Positions 1 to 8,599 of a stretch of DNA of 64,000 bases are shown here, one piece after another (the first letter of the stretch is position 1; every line of letters starts with the position of its first letter). Location of the stretch: contig JAJCYO010000114.1 in the NCBI GenBank assembly GCA_029262875.1, positions 1 through 64,000 of the forward strand, written 5' to 3'. The notes beneath the pieces are model-generated. The model had not been told where the DNA came from and made no database searches. It was given only the letters and a program-made list of their open reading frames with translations. Both the position numbers and the translations under genes were made by a program. Origin of the DNA: Flavobacteriales bacterium. GTDB taxonomy: Bacteria; Bacteroidota; Bacteroidia; Flavobacteriales_E; Vicingaceae.

Positions 1-476
1 CTCGAATTGGTGATTTCCTTATATTCTAATGTTGTTTGAAAGTAACTTTGAAATGTCGCAGGATTCTCAACATTTGATTTATACAAATAGTTTAGACCAG
101 AACCCTTGAACCCTGCATAAGGATAAATAGATAACCAATACGTTTTAATAACATCGTAACCAACATTTAAAGTGGTAGATCTGTATTCTACTTCTAAAGA
201 ATAAAAATCATTGTTAGTTTTTCTTGTCTTTTTATTGAAGGCAAAATTGATAAGCCATCGATTAACATAGATTTGAAGACCGATGCCATAATTTGCTTTG
301 GAATAATCAATCGAAGGAAAGCCCTGAAGATTTAATTCGTTATTAATGACACTATTGTCAATGGATGGGAAATCAATGGGTAAGGTCAAGTACATCCCTG
401 CAACATCATTAGAATCATTTTGAGCAAAGGTGCTAATAGAAATAATGAAAAGGAATATGAAAATTAACCTGTACAT
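1..476 (-). CDS. Putative outer-membrane/secreted beta-rich protein, partial
   Basis: The open frame reads leftward from an ATG at 476-474 and runs off the start of the window, so the C-terminus is missing. The first 18 residues form a signal peptide (short basic start, then a Phe/Ile-rich core ending in STFAQ). The rest is rich in Tyr, Asn and aromatic residues with alternating patterns such as LQIYVNRWLINFAF and WLSIYPYAGF, typical of Bacteroidota outer-membrane beta-barrel proteins. No family is recognised. It is divergent from the benzoyl-CoA reductase operon and shares its 318-bp upstream region, so the two could be co-regulated. A role as a channel for aromatic acids is only a guess. 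Confidence 0.6.
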   Translation of the reverse strand, partial: MYRLIFIFLFIISISTFAQNDSNDVAGMYLTLPIDFPSIDNSVINNELNLQGFPSIDYSKANYGIGLQIYVNRWLINFAFNKKTRKTNNDFYSLEVEYRSTTLNVGYDVIKTYWLSIYPYAGFKGSGLNYLYKSNVENPATFQSYFQTTLEYKEITNS

Positions 477-598
477 ATCCTATAAAAATACACAATAACT
501 CTTCAAACAATATCTAAACACATAAAATGGAGTTTTTTTATTAACATTTCACAAAATTTATGTGAAAAAATGCCCTCTCATCTCAAAAAATACTATTC

Positions 599-622
599 AA
601 AGTATGATTTGACTCATACTTT
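599..622. promoter_or_regulatory. Perfect palindrome, candidate operator
   Basis: AAAGTATGA-TTTGAC-TCATACTTT has two perfectly complementary 9-bp arms around a 6-bp spacer. The + strand continues into a run of A, not T, so it is not a + strand terminator. It sits 173 bp before the bcrC start codon and 123 bp before the divergent start. The size and symmetry suit a dimeric repressor or activator. The protein that would bind it is unknown. Confidence 0.4.
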
Positions 623-697
623 AAAAAAAAGTTCGCTCGTAAATTTATACACGAATTATGACTCAATTATAACTATACCAACTTCTCAGTTACATTT

Positions 698-713
698 TTT
701 GCTTGACAGCAAA
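698..713. promoter_or_regulatory. Dyad TTTGCT-N4-AGCAAA near the presumed bcr promoter
   Basis: There are six perfectly complementary bases on each side of TGAC. A similar motif (TTGCT-N5-AGCAA) lies upstream of the 4-hydroxybenzoyl-CoA reductase operon at 61771-61785. The one-base spacing difference weakens the parallel. The dyad overlaps the region where the promoter should be. Confidence 0.3.
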
Positions 714-794
714 GTATAGTTTTCTTACCACATATTTTAATATCAAGCAGAGGATGAGTCAGGAATAATTGGTTTTGAATTTAAATGATATAAA

Positions 795-1976
795 ATGAAA
801 GATTTAAACGTACTTATTGAAGAGTGTAAAAAGCACGCCTTTGATTTAAACTTTACGAGAGCTAAAGATTGGAAAGAAGAAAAAGAAGGAAGGGTTTTGG
901 TAGGTTATATGCCTATTTATTTTCCTAGAGAAATTATCCATGCAGCAGGAGCAATGCCTGTTGGTATTTTTGGTGGTGGTGATGACAAGCAGATCATCAA
1001 AGGAGATGCTTATTACCAATCATACATCTGTCACATACCTCGTAGTATTATGGAGATTGCTTTGGATAAGCATATGGACCATATTGATGGCTTTATTTTC
1101 CCTTCAATTTGTGATGTAATTAGAAACTTATCGGGAATATTTAAACAACAAAAAATTGGAAAATTCGTGAAGTATATGGATTTTCCACAAAACTTCTTAC
1201 CAGAAATAGGTGGTGTGTTCTATCAACAAGAAATGGAGCACGTACTAAAATATATTAAAGAATTAAATGGTGTTGAAGTTACAACAGAAGCATTAAACCA
1301 CTCTATCGATCTATATAATAAGAACCGTCAAATGATTGAGTTCATTTATGACATTCGCCAAGAACATCCATGGAGATTAACAATAGAAGAAGTTTATTCT
1401 ATTGTTCGAGCAGGTACAGTAATGCCAGTTGAAGAGCATAATGCAATTTTGGAACAGGTATGTACTCACATTAAAGAAGATATCGGGACACCGCAAGATA
1501 AAATTAAAGTAGTTGTTTCTGGAGCATTCTGTGAGCAACCTGCATTAGGTTTAATTAGAGCGGTAGAAGAAGCTGGATGTTATGTAGTAGATGACGATTA
1601 TATGTTAGGGTCAAGAATGATTTTAGGAGACATTGATGCTACAACTGATAATCCATTAGAGTCCATTGCGATTTCTTACATCAATCAAAGTCAATTCTCA
1701 TCATCTATTTATGATGTGCATAACCCTAAAGAAAATAGGTTAGCAAAAATTGTACAAGATAGAGGAGCAGATGGTGTTGTATTTGCCGCAGCCAGTTTCT
1801 GTGATCCAAGTTTATTAGATGCTCCAATTTTCCAAAACGCATTTGATAAAATGGGAATCCGTTACATCTCATTTCAGTTTAGTGAAAACATTAATCAATA
1901 TAAAGTAATTAAAGAACAAGTAGGAACATTCTCTGATTCTATCAAATTATGGGAAGATGAACCTGTTGTAGTATAA
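795..1976 (+). CDS. bcrC: Benzoyl-CoA reductase, subunit C (class I, ATP-dependent)
   Basis: One of the two catalytic subunits of class I benzoyl-CoA reductase, which dearomatises benzoyl-CoA to cyclohexa-1,5-diene-1-carbonyl-CoA using ferredoxin electrons and ATP. The 393-residue chain belongs to the 2-hydroxyacyl-CoA dehydratase (HgdB/BcrC) superfamily. Candidate 4Fe-4S cluster cysteines are C79 (SYICHIPRS), C106 (SICDVIRN) and C336 (SFCDPSLL), in the order expected for the family. It is the first gene of the long + strand cluster and is followed after 27 bp by bcrB. The order C-B-A-D is the one I know from Thauera-type enzymes. Confidence is high because all four subunits and the downstream Dch, Had and Oah enzymes are present. 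Confidence 0.9.
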   Translation: MKDLNVLIEECKKHAFDLNFTRAKDWKEEKEGRVLVGYMPIYFPREIIHAAGAMPVGIFGGGDDKQIIKGDAYYQSYICHIPRSIMEIALDKHMDHIDGFIFPSICDVIRNLSGIFKQQKIGKFVKYMDFPQNFLPEIGGVFYQQEMEHVLKYIKELNGVEVTTEALNHSIDLYNKNRQMIEFIYDIRQEHPWRLTIEEVYSIVRAGTVMPVEEHNAILEQVCTHIKEDIGTPQDKIKVVVSGAFCEQPALGLIRAVEEAGCYVVDDDYMLGSRMILGDIDATTDNPLESIAISYINQSQFSSSIYDVHNPKENRLAKIVQDRGADGVVFAAASFCDPSLLDAPIFQNAFDKMGIRYISFQFSENINQYKVIKEQVGTFSDSIKLWEDEPVVV

Positions 1977-2003
1977 ATAAGAACCCTTTAAAAACACTAT
2001 AAA

Positions 2004-3296
2004 ATGTCAAAAGAAGCACAAAAAGAAAAAAGTATGGTTCTCCAAAAGGAGATGGTTGAAGGGCTATTTAATGATTTAGCAAATGCTAAAGAATTAGGTA
2101 AAAAAGTCTGCTATACATTTATACCAGGAAACTTATCAGAGTTAATTAGAACATTTGATATGTTGCCTGTTTATCCAGAAATAAATGCACTACAAAGCGC
2201 AATGCGTAAAAAATCTGCGGCTTACATTAAAGAAGCTGAGAAAAATGCACACTCAGAAGATGTATGTACTTATGTTAAATGTGATGTAGGAATGTTGATG
2301 AAAGGAAACATAGGACCAACAGGTCAAAAAATTCCAGATCCTGATGTTCTCTTATTAAGCTACACAGGGTGTTTTACTTTCTTAAAATGGTTTGAAACAT
2401 TAAAAAGAGAATACCCAGATGCAAAAGTGATAATGGTCCATACACCTTATCAAGAAAATGCTGAGATGACTCCAGAGATGACTCAATATATGGTAAAACA
2501 ATTCAAAGAAGAAGTAATTCCTCAAATGGAAGAAGTTACCGGTATTAAGTATGATGAGGCTAAATTAAAAGAACATTTAAGATTGTCTGCTAAAGCAGAA
2601 GATTTGATGTATGAAATATTCCAAACAACAAAACATAAACCATCGCCAATTGATGCATATTTCGCAGGAGTATACTATATAGGACCAATTAACATTGGTT
2701 TTAGAGGTACTCAAAAAGCAGTTGATTATTATGAAGAGCTGTTAAAAGAGATTAACATAAGAATTGAAAATGGTCAAGGACCAATTACTCCAGAAGGAGA
2801 AATGAAAGAAGAAAAATACAGATTGGTTGTTGAAGGACCGCCAAATTGGACAAGTTTCCGTGAGTTCTGGAAAATTTTCTATGACATGGGAGCTGTAATT
2901 GTTGCTTCATCTTATACTAAAGTAGGTGGAGTTTATGACTTAGGGTGGAGACACGACCCAGAAAGGCCATTAGAAGCCTTAGCAGAATATTGTATGAATT
3001 GTTATACCAATTTAAATATTCCACAACGAATTGATTTATTAAAGAAATGCATTACCGATTACGATGCTGATGGATACATGACAAATTCTATTAAGAGTTG
3101 TAACTCATTTTCAGCAGGTCAATTAGGTATGATGCGTGAAATTGAAGATGATTTAGAAGTACCAGTTGGTTTTATTGAATCAGATTTGGTTGATCCACGT
3201 TATTTCTCTTATTCAAACATAAAAAACAGATTAGAATCTTATTTCCAAATGTTAGAACAACGTAAAAAATTGGAAAGAGAAACAGAATCAGTATAA
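2004..3296 (+). CDS. bcrB: Benzoyl-CoA reductase, subunit B
   Basis: Partner of BcrC in the substrate-reducing half of the enzyme; in the family each of B and C carries a 4Fe-4S cluster at the benzoyl-CoA site. The length (430 residues) is normal. Candidate cluster cysteines are C88 or C93 (EDVCTYVKCDVG), C123 (SYTGCFTFLKWF) and C366 (SIKSCNSFSAG). A paralogue of this protein is encoded at 7409-8599 with matching cysteines. It sits between bcrC and bcrA with short gaps, as one transcription unit. The alternative, a 2-hydroxyacyl-CoA dehydratase subunit, is made unlikely by the surrounding benzoyl-CoA pathway genes. Confidence 0.9.
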   Translation: MSKEAQKEKSMVLQKEMVEGLFNDLANAKELGKKVCYTFIPGNLSELIRTFDMLPVYPEINALQSAMRKKSAAYIKEAEKNAHSEDVCTYVKCDVGMLMKGNIGPTGQKIPDPDVLLLSYTGCFTFLKWFETLKREYPDAKVIMVHTPYQENAEMTPEMTQYMVKQFKEEVIPQMEEVTGIKYDEAKLKEHLRLSAKAEDLMYEIFQTTKHKPSPIDAYFAGVYYIGPINIGFRGTQKAVDYYEELLKEINIRIENGQGPITPEGEMKEEKYRLVVEGPPNWTSFREFWKIFYDMGAVIVASSYTKVGGVYDLGWRHDPERPLEALAEYCMNCYTNLNIPQRIDLLKKCITDYDADGYMTNSIKSCNSFSAGQLGMMREIEDDLEVPVGFIESDLVDPRYFSYSNIKNRLESYFQMLEQRKKLERETESV

Positions 3297-3323
3297 TAAT
3301 TTAAAGGACTAAAACACTTAACA

Positions 3324-4742
3324 ATGGAAAAATATTATTTAGGAATTGATTTGGGTTCTACCACCTCTAAAGCGGTTATCATTAACGAAAAAGACGAGAT
3401 AATAGGCAGGGGAATTACCAATACCAGAGCCAACTACAAAGTTGCAGCAGATATAGCAAGAGAAGAAGCTATATATGATGCTCGATTTACATTGCTTTCT
3501 CAAAAATTGCAAACTGAAATTGACTCGAAACCAGAGTTTAAAAAGTATATGGAAGACATTAGAAGTGTTTTTCAATACCGTCAGTTTAAGAGAAGAATGG
3601 ATAGTTTAGAGGAAACACTAAGAGAGACAGTTAATAATTTCACTTATGATAATAAAGAAGATATTATCAAATCAATTAATGGTATCATCGAAACAATTCG
3701 CCCACAAATCCGACACGAATTTGTAAATGAAGATTTAGGATCTAAAAATCAATTTTTTAGAGATATTGTGAGTGAACGATATAATATGGAAGTTGATAAA
3801 GTAGAGAAACCGCTTTTCGAGCCCTTAATGTTAGCTTTTGATAAAAGTATTACACCAGTTGAAAATGAAATGGTGAAATTCAACTTTAAGGAATTGGTGG
3901 ATGAATCGATGAAAGTATTAGAAGAAAAGTATGAAGGGTTGGCAGATCAGCAAGAAGATGGAAGCAAAGAAGATTGGTACTATGCAGAACTAAACGCTGT
4001 AAAGGATAATTACAAAAATGTGGAATACACCTTGGGCCAACATATTGATGATATTGCTGGACATGATATCCACATTACGACTATGGTAGGTACAGGGTAT
4101 GGACGTGCATTGCTTCCTTTCCCAGAAGATTGTATTAAGTCTGAAATTTTATGTCACGCCTTTGGAGCTCATGCGATATTTCCAAATACAAGAACTGTGT
4201 TAGATATTGGTGGGCAAGATACCAAAGCGATACAAGTTGATAGTCATGGTTTAGTAACCAGTTTCCATATGAACGATAGATGTGCTGCAGGTTGTGGTAG
4301 GTATTTAGGATACATTGCCGATGAGTTTGGGATATCATTAAACGAATTGGGACCAGAAGCAATGAAAGCAGATAAAGAAACAACGATTTGTTCTACTTGT
4401 ACTGTTTTTGCTGGAGCTGAAGTAAAAGAACTGTTACATAACGGTGAAAAAAGGCCTAACATTTTAGCAGGATTACATAAGGCAATTATCCAAAGAGCGA
4501 TGTCTTTAATAGCACGTTCTGGTGGAGTTAGAGATGAATTCACATTTACTGGGGGTGTTGCACGTAATCAAGCAGTAATTAAATATGTAAAACAAATGGT
4601 TACAGAATCTTATGGAGAAGTTACAATGAATATTCATACCGATTCTATTTTCATGGGAGCATTAGGAGGAGCAATGTTCGCTAGAAGAAATCTTGAAGTT
4701 GATTTGCCTGAAAAGCAAAAGAAAATGAAGAAAGTAACATAA
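3324..4742 (+). CDS. bcrA: Benzoyl-CoA reductase, subunit A (ATPase)
   Basis: Larger subunit of the ATP-hydrolysing electron-activating module, an ASKHA-fold ATPase of the BcrA/BadF/HgdC family. The phosphate-1 loop is GIDLGSTTSK near residue 7. GTGYGR and the DIGGQDTK motif follow in the second half. The cysteines expected to hold the inter-subunit 4Fe-4S cluster are in DRCAAGCG and ICSTCTVF. An insert of roughly 140 residues lies between the first nucleotide loop and GTGYGR, as in other long BcrA-type subunits and unlike the short HgdC activators. It pairs with BcrD downstream; together they pass one electron at a time to BcrBC. Confidence 0.9.
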   Translation: MEKYYLGIDLGSTTSKAVIINEKDEIIGRGITNTRANYKVAADIAREEAIYDARFTLLSQKLQTEIDSKPEFKKYMEDIRSVFQYRQFKRRMDSLEETLRETVNNFTYDNKEDIIKSINGIIETIRPQIRHEFVNEDLGSKNQFFRDIVSERYNMEVDKVEKPLFEPLMLAFDKSITPVENEMVKFNFKELVDESMKVLEEKYEGLADQQEDGSKEDWYYAELNAVKDNYKNVEYTLGQHIDDIAGHDIHITTMVGTGYGRALLPFPEDCIKSEILCHAFGAHAIFPNTRTVLDIGGQDTKAIQVDSHGLVTSFHMNDRCAAGCGRYLGYIADEFGISLNELGPEAMKADKETTICSTCTVFAGAEVKELLHNGEKRPNILAGLHKAIIQRAMSLIARSGGVRDEFTFTGGVARNQAVIKYVKQMVTESYGEVTMNIHTDSIFMGALGGAMFARRNLEVDLPEKQKKMKKVT

Positions 4743-4769
4743 ACAGTTAATATTATAAAAACACTAAAT

Positions 4770-5627
4770 ATGAGTAACACAATATATACAATCGGAATTG
4801 ACTGCGGAGGTAGTTACGTAAAAGCTGTTCTAATGTCATATGATCACGATAATGAAGATCATAAATTATTGGATAAACAAACTGAGAAAATCAGGAAAAG
4901 AAATCCAAAGGATGTTGCTGTAGAAGCAATTGATATTCTTCTTGAAAGAAATAACCTGAACTACGATAATGACATAGCTTATCTTGCATCTACAGGAGAA
5001 GGTGAGATGGTGGAGAAAAAAACAGGTCACTTTTACAGTATGACAACTCATGCTCGTGGAGGTAAGTTTTTTACACCAGAAGCTAAAACAGTTGTTGATA
5101 TGGGGGGACTTTACGTTCGTGCCATTAAAATTGATGATAGAGGAAAAGTAATGGATTACAAAATGACTGGACAATGTGCTTCAGGTTCAGGACAGTTTAT
5201 TGAAAATATTTCTCGTTATCTAGGTTTAGCCATCGAAGAAGTTGGACCGATGTCATTAGAAGCGGATAACCCTGAAGTTCCTTCTGGAATTTGTGCGGTA
5301 TTAGCAGAAACAGATGTGATTAATTTAGTTTCTAAAGGACTCTCTACTGCAAACATTGTTAAGGGAATTAACCTTTCCATTGCAGCCAGAGTAGTGAAAT
5401 TATTAGGCTCATTGAAAGCTGAATCTCCAATTGCTTTAGTTGGTGGTATGGGAATGAATGAAGGAATGGTTCAGGCAGTTGAAGAATTGTCGGTAGAAAA
5501 GAAAAAAGCAGACATGGTTTTTGTCGCTCATCCAGATGCAATTTATTCTGGAGCTGTAGGTGCAGCACTTTGGGGAGGATTTAGATACTATAAACTAAAA
5601 GAAAAAGAAGCTGCAGTTGTAGCGTAA
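4770..5627 (+). CDS. bcrD: Benzoyl-CoA reductase, subunit D (ATPase)
   Basis: Short ASKHA ATPase subunit (285 residues, close to the usual BcrD length). The nucleotide loop is GIDCGGSYVK near residue 9, and a second loop is VVDMGGLYV. The two cluster cysteines appear in GQCASGSGQF and SGICAVLAE. With BcrA it forms the heterodimeric activator, which is what separates benzoyl-CoA reductases from homodimeric dehydratase activators. It ends the bcrCBAD block, and the ligase gene starts 10 bp later. Confidence 0.9.
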   Translation: MSNTIYTIGIDCGGSYVKAVLMSYDHDNEDHKLLDKQTEKIRKRNPKDVAVEAIDILLERNNLNYDNDIAYLASTGEGEMVEKKTGHFYSMTTHARGGKFFTPEAKTVVDMGGLYVRAIKIDDRGKVMDYKMTGQCASGSGQFIENISRYLGLAIEEVGPMSLEADNPEVPSGICAVLAETDVINLVSKGLSTANIVKGINLSIAARVVKLLGSLKAESPIALVGGMGMNEGMVQAVEELSVEKKKADMVFVAHPDAIYSGAVGAALWGGFRYYKLKEKEAAVVA

Positions 5628-5637
5628 GATATTACCT

Positions 5638-7395
5638 ATGAAAGAGCTTAATTCAGAATATCAACTTGGTGAAGTAATTCCAAACATTACTTTATTCTTG
5701 AAAAGAAATGTTGAGAAATTTCATGATAAATATGTTTATCAGGAAAAGAATTCTGATGGAGTTTATGAAGGAATTAAGTGGGAATATTTTTATGATAACA
5801 TTGAAAAAATTGCTTTTAATTTAAAGCAATCAGGTTTCCAAAAAGGAGAAAAGATGATTCTTTTTTCCAGAAACCGAATGGAGATGTTAGAATTAGAACT
5901 GGCCATAATGGCTTATGGTGGGGTTGCTGTTCCAATCTTTGCCCACTTTAAACAAGATACTGCAGAATTACTGATTAATCATTCCGATGCTACTTGGATG
6001 GCAGTTGCTGGACAAGCTCAAATGGATAATATTGGTGGAGAATTAAATCAGTTAAAATCGATTTTTCACTTTGACAAAGTAAGTGATTCAAGATACAACA
6101 ACCTTGTGCCCTTTTCAGAATTACAAAAAAATATTCCACAAGGAGAAACTTCTTGTTTGGATGAGACTATAGCACCAGATACAGTTTGTTTAAACATGTA
6201 TACATCTGGAACGATGGGAACACCAAAATGTGTTCAATTAATGCACAAAAACATCCTATCACAACAGGCTGCTTTAGATAAGGTTTGGGAAGTAAATGAA
6301 AACGATAGATTATTAGCTTATTTACCATGGCACCACAGTTTTGGAGGTATTTTCGAATTGTTTACGGCACTTTACAATGGTGCTACTTACTATTTAGAAA
6401 GTAGTTACGGACGGGATGTTGATTCTATTTTTGAAAATTGGAAATTAGTAAGACCAACTGTATTTTTTAGCGTTCCAAAAGTGTACCAATCACTTTACGA
6501 AAAAACATTGGCCAGTAAAGAAGCAGAAGATATATTCTTTAATTCAGGATTAAAATTCATTTTTACTGCGGCAGCGGCATTACCAGAAAAGTTATCATTA
6601 GAATTTCAAAAAAGAGATATCACAGTTCTTGAAGGATGGGGGTTAACAGAAACATCACCTTGTAGTACCTTAACAGACCCCAACTTAAAAAGAATTTCAG
6701 GAGTTGTCGGAAAACCTATACCAGGAGTAAGTATTCGAATCTCTGATGATGAGGAAATTCAGGTGAAAGGCCCAAATATCATGTCAGAATATTATCAAAA
6801 TGATGAAGCTAACGAAGGTGCTTTTACTGAAGATGGTTGGTTTAGAACAGGTGATGTAGGAGCAATTACGGAGACAGGATTAAAATTAATTTCAAGAAAA
6901 GATAGAATTTTTAAACTTTCTAATGGAGAAAAGGTTGTTCCGACAGACTTGGAAAAGGTAATTGAATTAAAATGTCATTATGTGCAGCATGTTATCATTT
7001 CAGGAAGCGGTGAAGACCACCCTGTTGCGTTGATTTTTCCTAATCAAAAAATGTTGGAAAAACCAGATTACCAAATGTCACCGGAAGACGGTTGTTTCTG
7101 TCCAAGAAGTTTAAATGAATTAGGGAAATGTTTACAAGGATGCCTACATGATGCGAATTGTGACATCAAGCAGAAATTTTCTAAGATAAAATCTGCTGCT
7201 ATTATCAATAGTGAACTTTCGTTGGATGACAATACATTGACTCCTTCAATGAAAGTAGCTCCTAAGAATGTATTGGAAAAATATAAAGCACACCTCATTA
7301 ACATGTATGGAGAAAATGTTCCTACAGAAGAAGAGGTTTATGTAGTTGAATTAGATGTTAAAAATAATATAGCTCGAAAAATTGTACAAGATTAA
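5638..7395 (+). CDS. AMP-forming acyl-CoA synthetase with Cys-rich C-terminal insert
   Basis: Adenylate-forming CoA ligase, probably activating benzoate or another aromatic acid for the adjacent reductase. The P-loop-like motif is YTSGTMGTPK near residue 188, GWGLTETSP is the A5 motif, and GWFRTGDVG and RKDRIFKLSNGEKV mark the hinge and C-terminal lobe. At 585 residues it resembles long-chain acyl-CoA synthetases more than classical benzoate-CoA ligases of about 520 residues. Residues around 480-510 contain an unusual cluster of five cysteines (GCFCPRSLNELGKC, then two more). It directly follows bcrD. Substrate specificity cannot be read from sequence. Confidence 0.8.
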   Translation: MKELNSEYQLGEVIPNITLFLKRNVEKFHDKYVYQEKNSDGVYEGIKWEYFYDNIEKIAFNLKQSGFQKGEKMILFSRNRMEMLELELAIMAYGGVAVPIFAHFKQDTAELLINHSDATWMAVAGQAQMDNIGGELNQLKSIFHFDKVSDSRYNNLVPFSELQKNIPQGETSCLDETIAPDTVCLNMYTSGTMGTPKCVQLMHKNILSQQAALDKVWEVNENDRLLAYLPWHHSFGGIFELFTALYNGATYYLESSYGRDVDSIFENWKLVRPTVFFSVPKVYQSLYEKTLASKEAEDIFFNSGLKFIFTAAAALPEKLSLEFQKRDITVLEGWGLTETSPCSTLTDPNLKRISGVVGKPIPGVSIRISDDEEIQVKGPNIMSEYYQNDEANEGAFTEDGWFRTGDVGAITETGLKLISRKDRIFKLSNGEKVVPTDLEKVIELKCHYVQHVIISGSGEDHPVALIFPNQKMLEKPDYQMSPEDGCFCPRSLNELGKCLQGCLHDANCDIKQKFSKIKSAAIINSELSLDDNTLTPSMKVAPKNVLEKYKAHLINMYGENVPTEEEVYVVELDVKNNIARKIVQD

Positions 7396-7408
7396 GTCAA
7401 CAGATACG

Positions 7409-8599
7409 ATGAAAAAACTAATGGGAGAATATTTTCTTTCATTGGAATCAGGTGAGAAAAAAGTTGCCTGGTGTACCAGCGTTGGACCAGCAGAATTGTT
7501 GCGTTCATTTGGATTTGAAGTATACTTTCCTGAAAATCATGGAGCATTATTAGGTGCCACAAGAACTGCTATGGATTTAATTCCAGAAGCAATAAAATGT
7601 GGTTATTCAGGTCATGTTTGTTCGTATACCACTGCAGATATTGGAGCGTATCTAAAAAAACAGTCACCTTTGCAAAAGCATTATGGAATGAAGGGTGCTC
7701 CAAAACCCGATATTATTGCTTACAATACCAATCAGTGTAGAGAAGTTCAAGATTGGTTTACTTTTTATGCAGATGAATTTAATTGCCCAATTGTAGGTAT
7801 TCAACCCCCAAGACACGTTGATGAAGTTACGCAGATAGAAGTAGATTTAGTAGTAGAGCAATTCAAAAAAATGATTCCAGTTTGCGAAGAAGTAAGTGGA
7901 CAAAAATTCTCTTTAGATAACTTTAAAGAGACAGTACGATTAAGTAAGGAAGCGACATTGTTATGGCAAAAAGTTTTAAAAACTTCCACTGCTATGAATG
8001 CACCACTAAGTTTCTTTGATGGAACCATCCATATGGGACCAATTGTGGTTTTAAGAGGTACTCAGGTTGCCAAAGATTACTATACAGAGTTATTGGCTGA
8101 ATTAGAAGAAAATGTAGCAAATAATATTGGTTTTTTGCCTGAAGCTAAAACAAGAATCTTTTGGGAAGGAATGCCTATTTGGGGTAAACTTAGAATGATG
8201 AGTGATTTGTTTACCTCTAACGGTTCTGCCGTAGTGGCATCTACCTATTGCAGTAGTTGGGTGTTCGATAAGTTTGATGAAAATAACCCTTGGGAGTCCA
8301 CAGCCAGAGCATATACAGAAATATTTATCAATAGAAGTGATAAGGCAAAAGAGAAAATGTTAGCCGAATGGTTTAAAGAATACAACATTGATGGAATTGT
8401 ATTTCACGATACAAAGACATGTTTCAATAATTCTAATGCCAAGTTTGGTATGCCACAACGATTACAAAAAATAACAGGAGTTCCCTCACTAACCATTGAA
8501 GGAGATTTGTGTGATCTACGTTTTTTCTCGGAAGGACAAAGTATAACTAAAATAGAAACATTTTTAGAACAACTTGAAGATGCTAAGGTGTTGAGTTAA
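7409..8599 (+). CDS. BcrB-like 2-hydroxyacyl-CoA dehydratase/reductase subunit, orphan paralogue
   Basis: A 396-residue HgdB/BcrB-family protein. The ATG at 7409 is preferred over the in-frame TTG at 7382, which overlaps the ligase gene. It aligns by eye along its whole length with BcrB (2004-3296). It keeps three candidate cluster cysteines, C71 (GHVCSYTTADIG), C110 (NTNQCREVQDWF) and C338 (TKTCFNNSNAK), matching BcrB C88, C123 and C366. There is no second BcrC-like gene beside it, so it either pairs with BcrC or works alone. Its stop codon overlaps the start of the fusion ATPase gene by one base, so the two are translationally linked. It could be a second dearomatising reductase or a hydroxyacyl-CoA dehydratase. 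Confidence 0.8.
   Translation: MKKLMGEYFLSLESGEKKVAWCTSVGPAELLRSFGFEVYFPENHGALLGATRTAMDLIPEAIKCGYSGHVCSYTTADIGAYLKKQSPLQKHYGMKGAPKPDIIAYNTNQCREVQDWFTFYADEFNCPIVGIQPPRHVDEVTQIEVDLVVEQFKKMIPVCEEVSGQKFSLDNFKETVRLSKEATLLWQKVLKTSTAMNAPLSFFDGTIHMGPIVVLRGTQVAKDYYTELLAELEENVANNIGFLPEAKTRIFWEGMPIWGKLRMMSDLFTSNGSAVVASTYCSSWVFDKFDENNPWESTARAYTEIFINRSDKAKEKMLAEWFKEYNIDGIVFHDTKTCFNNSNAKFGMPQRLQKITGVPSLTIEGDLCDLRFFSEGQSITKIETFLEQLEDAKVLS

Larger units (their letters stand above)
477..794. promoter_or_regulatory. Divergent intergenic region upstream of the bcr operon
   Basis: This 318-bp non-coding stretch separates the leftward beta-barrel gene from bcrC. It is very AT-rich. Two inverted repeats stand out: a perfect 9-bp-arm dyad at 599-622, and TTTGCT-N4-AGCAAA at 698-713. 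A possible -7 element TAGTTTTC lies at 717-724, but its distance to the nearest TTTG (698-701) is 15 rather than 19, so the promoter is not firmly located. No regulator gene is visible beside it. Confidence 0.45.

Noticed and set aside
599-622. Intrinsic terminator for the bcr side.
   Set aside because: The stem is followed by A residues on the + strand and there is no upstream + strand gene; an operator is more likely.
7382-7408. TTG start for the BcrB-like gene overlapping the ligase by 14 bp.
   Set aside because: The ATG at 7409 lies just after the ligase stop and gives an N-terminus that aligns better with BcrB; the extra nine residues show no conservation by eye.
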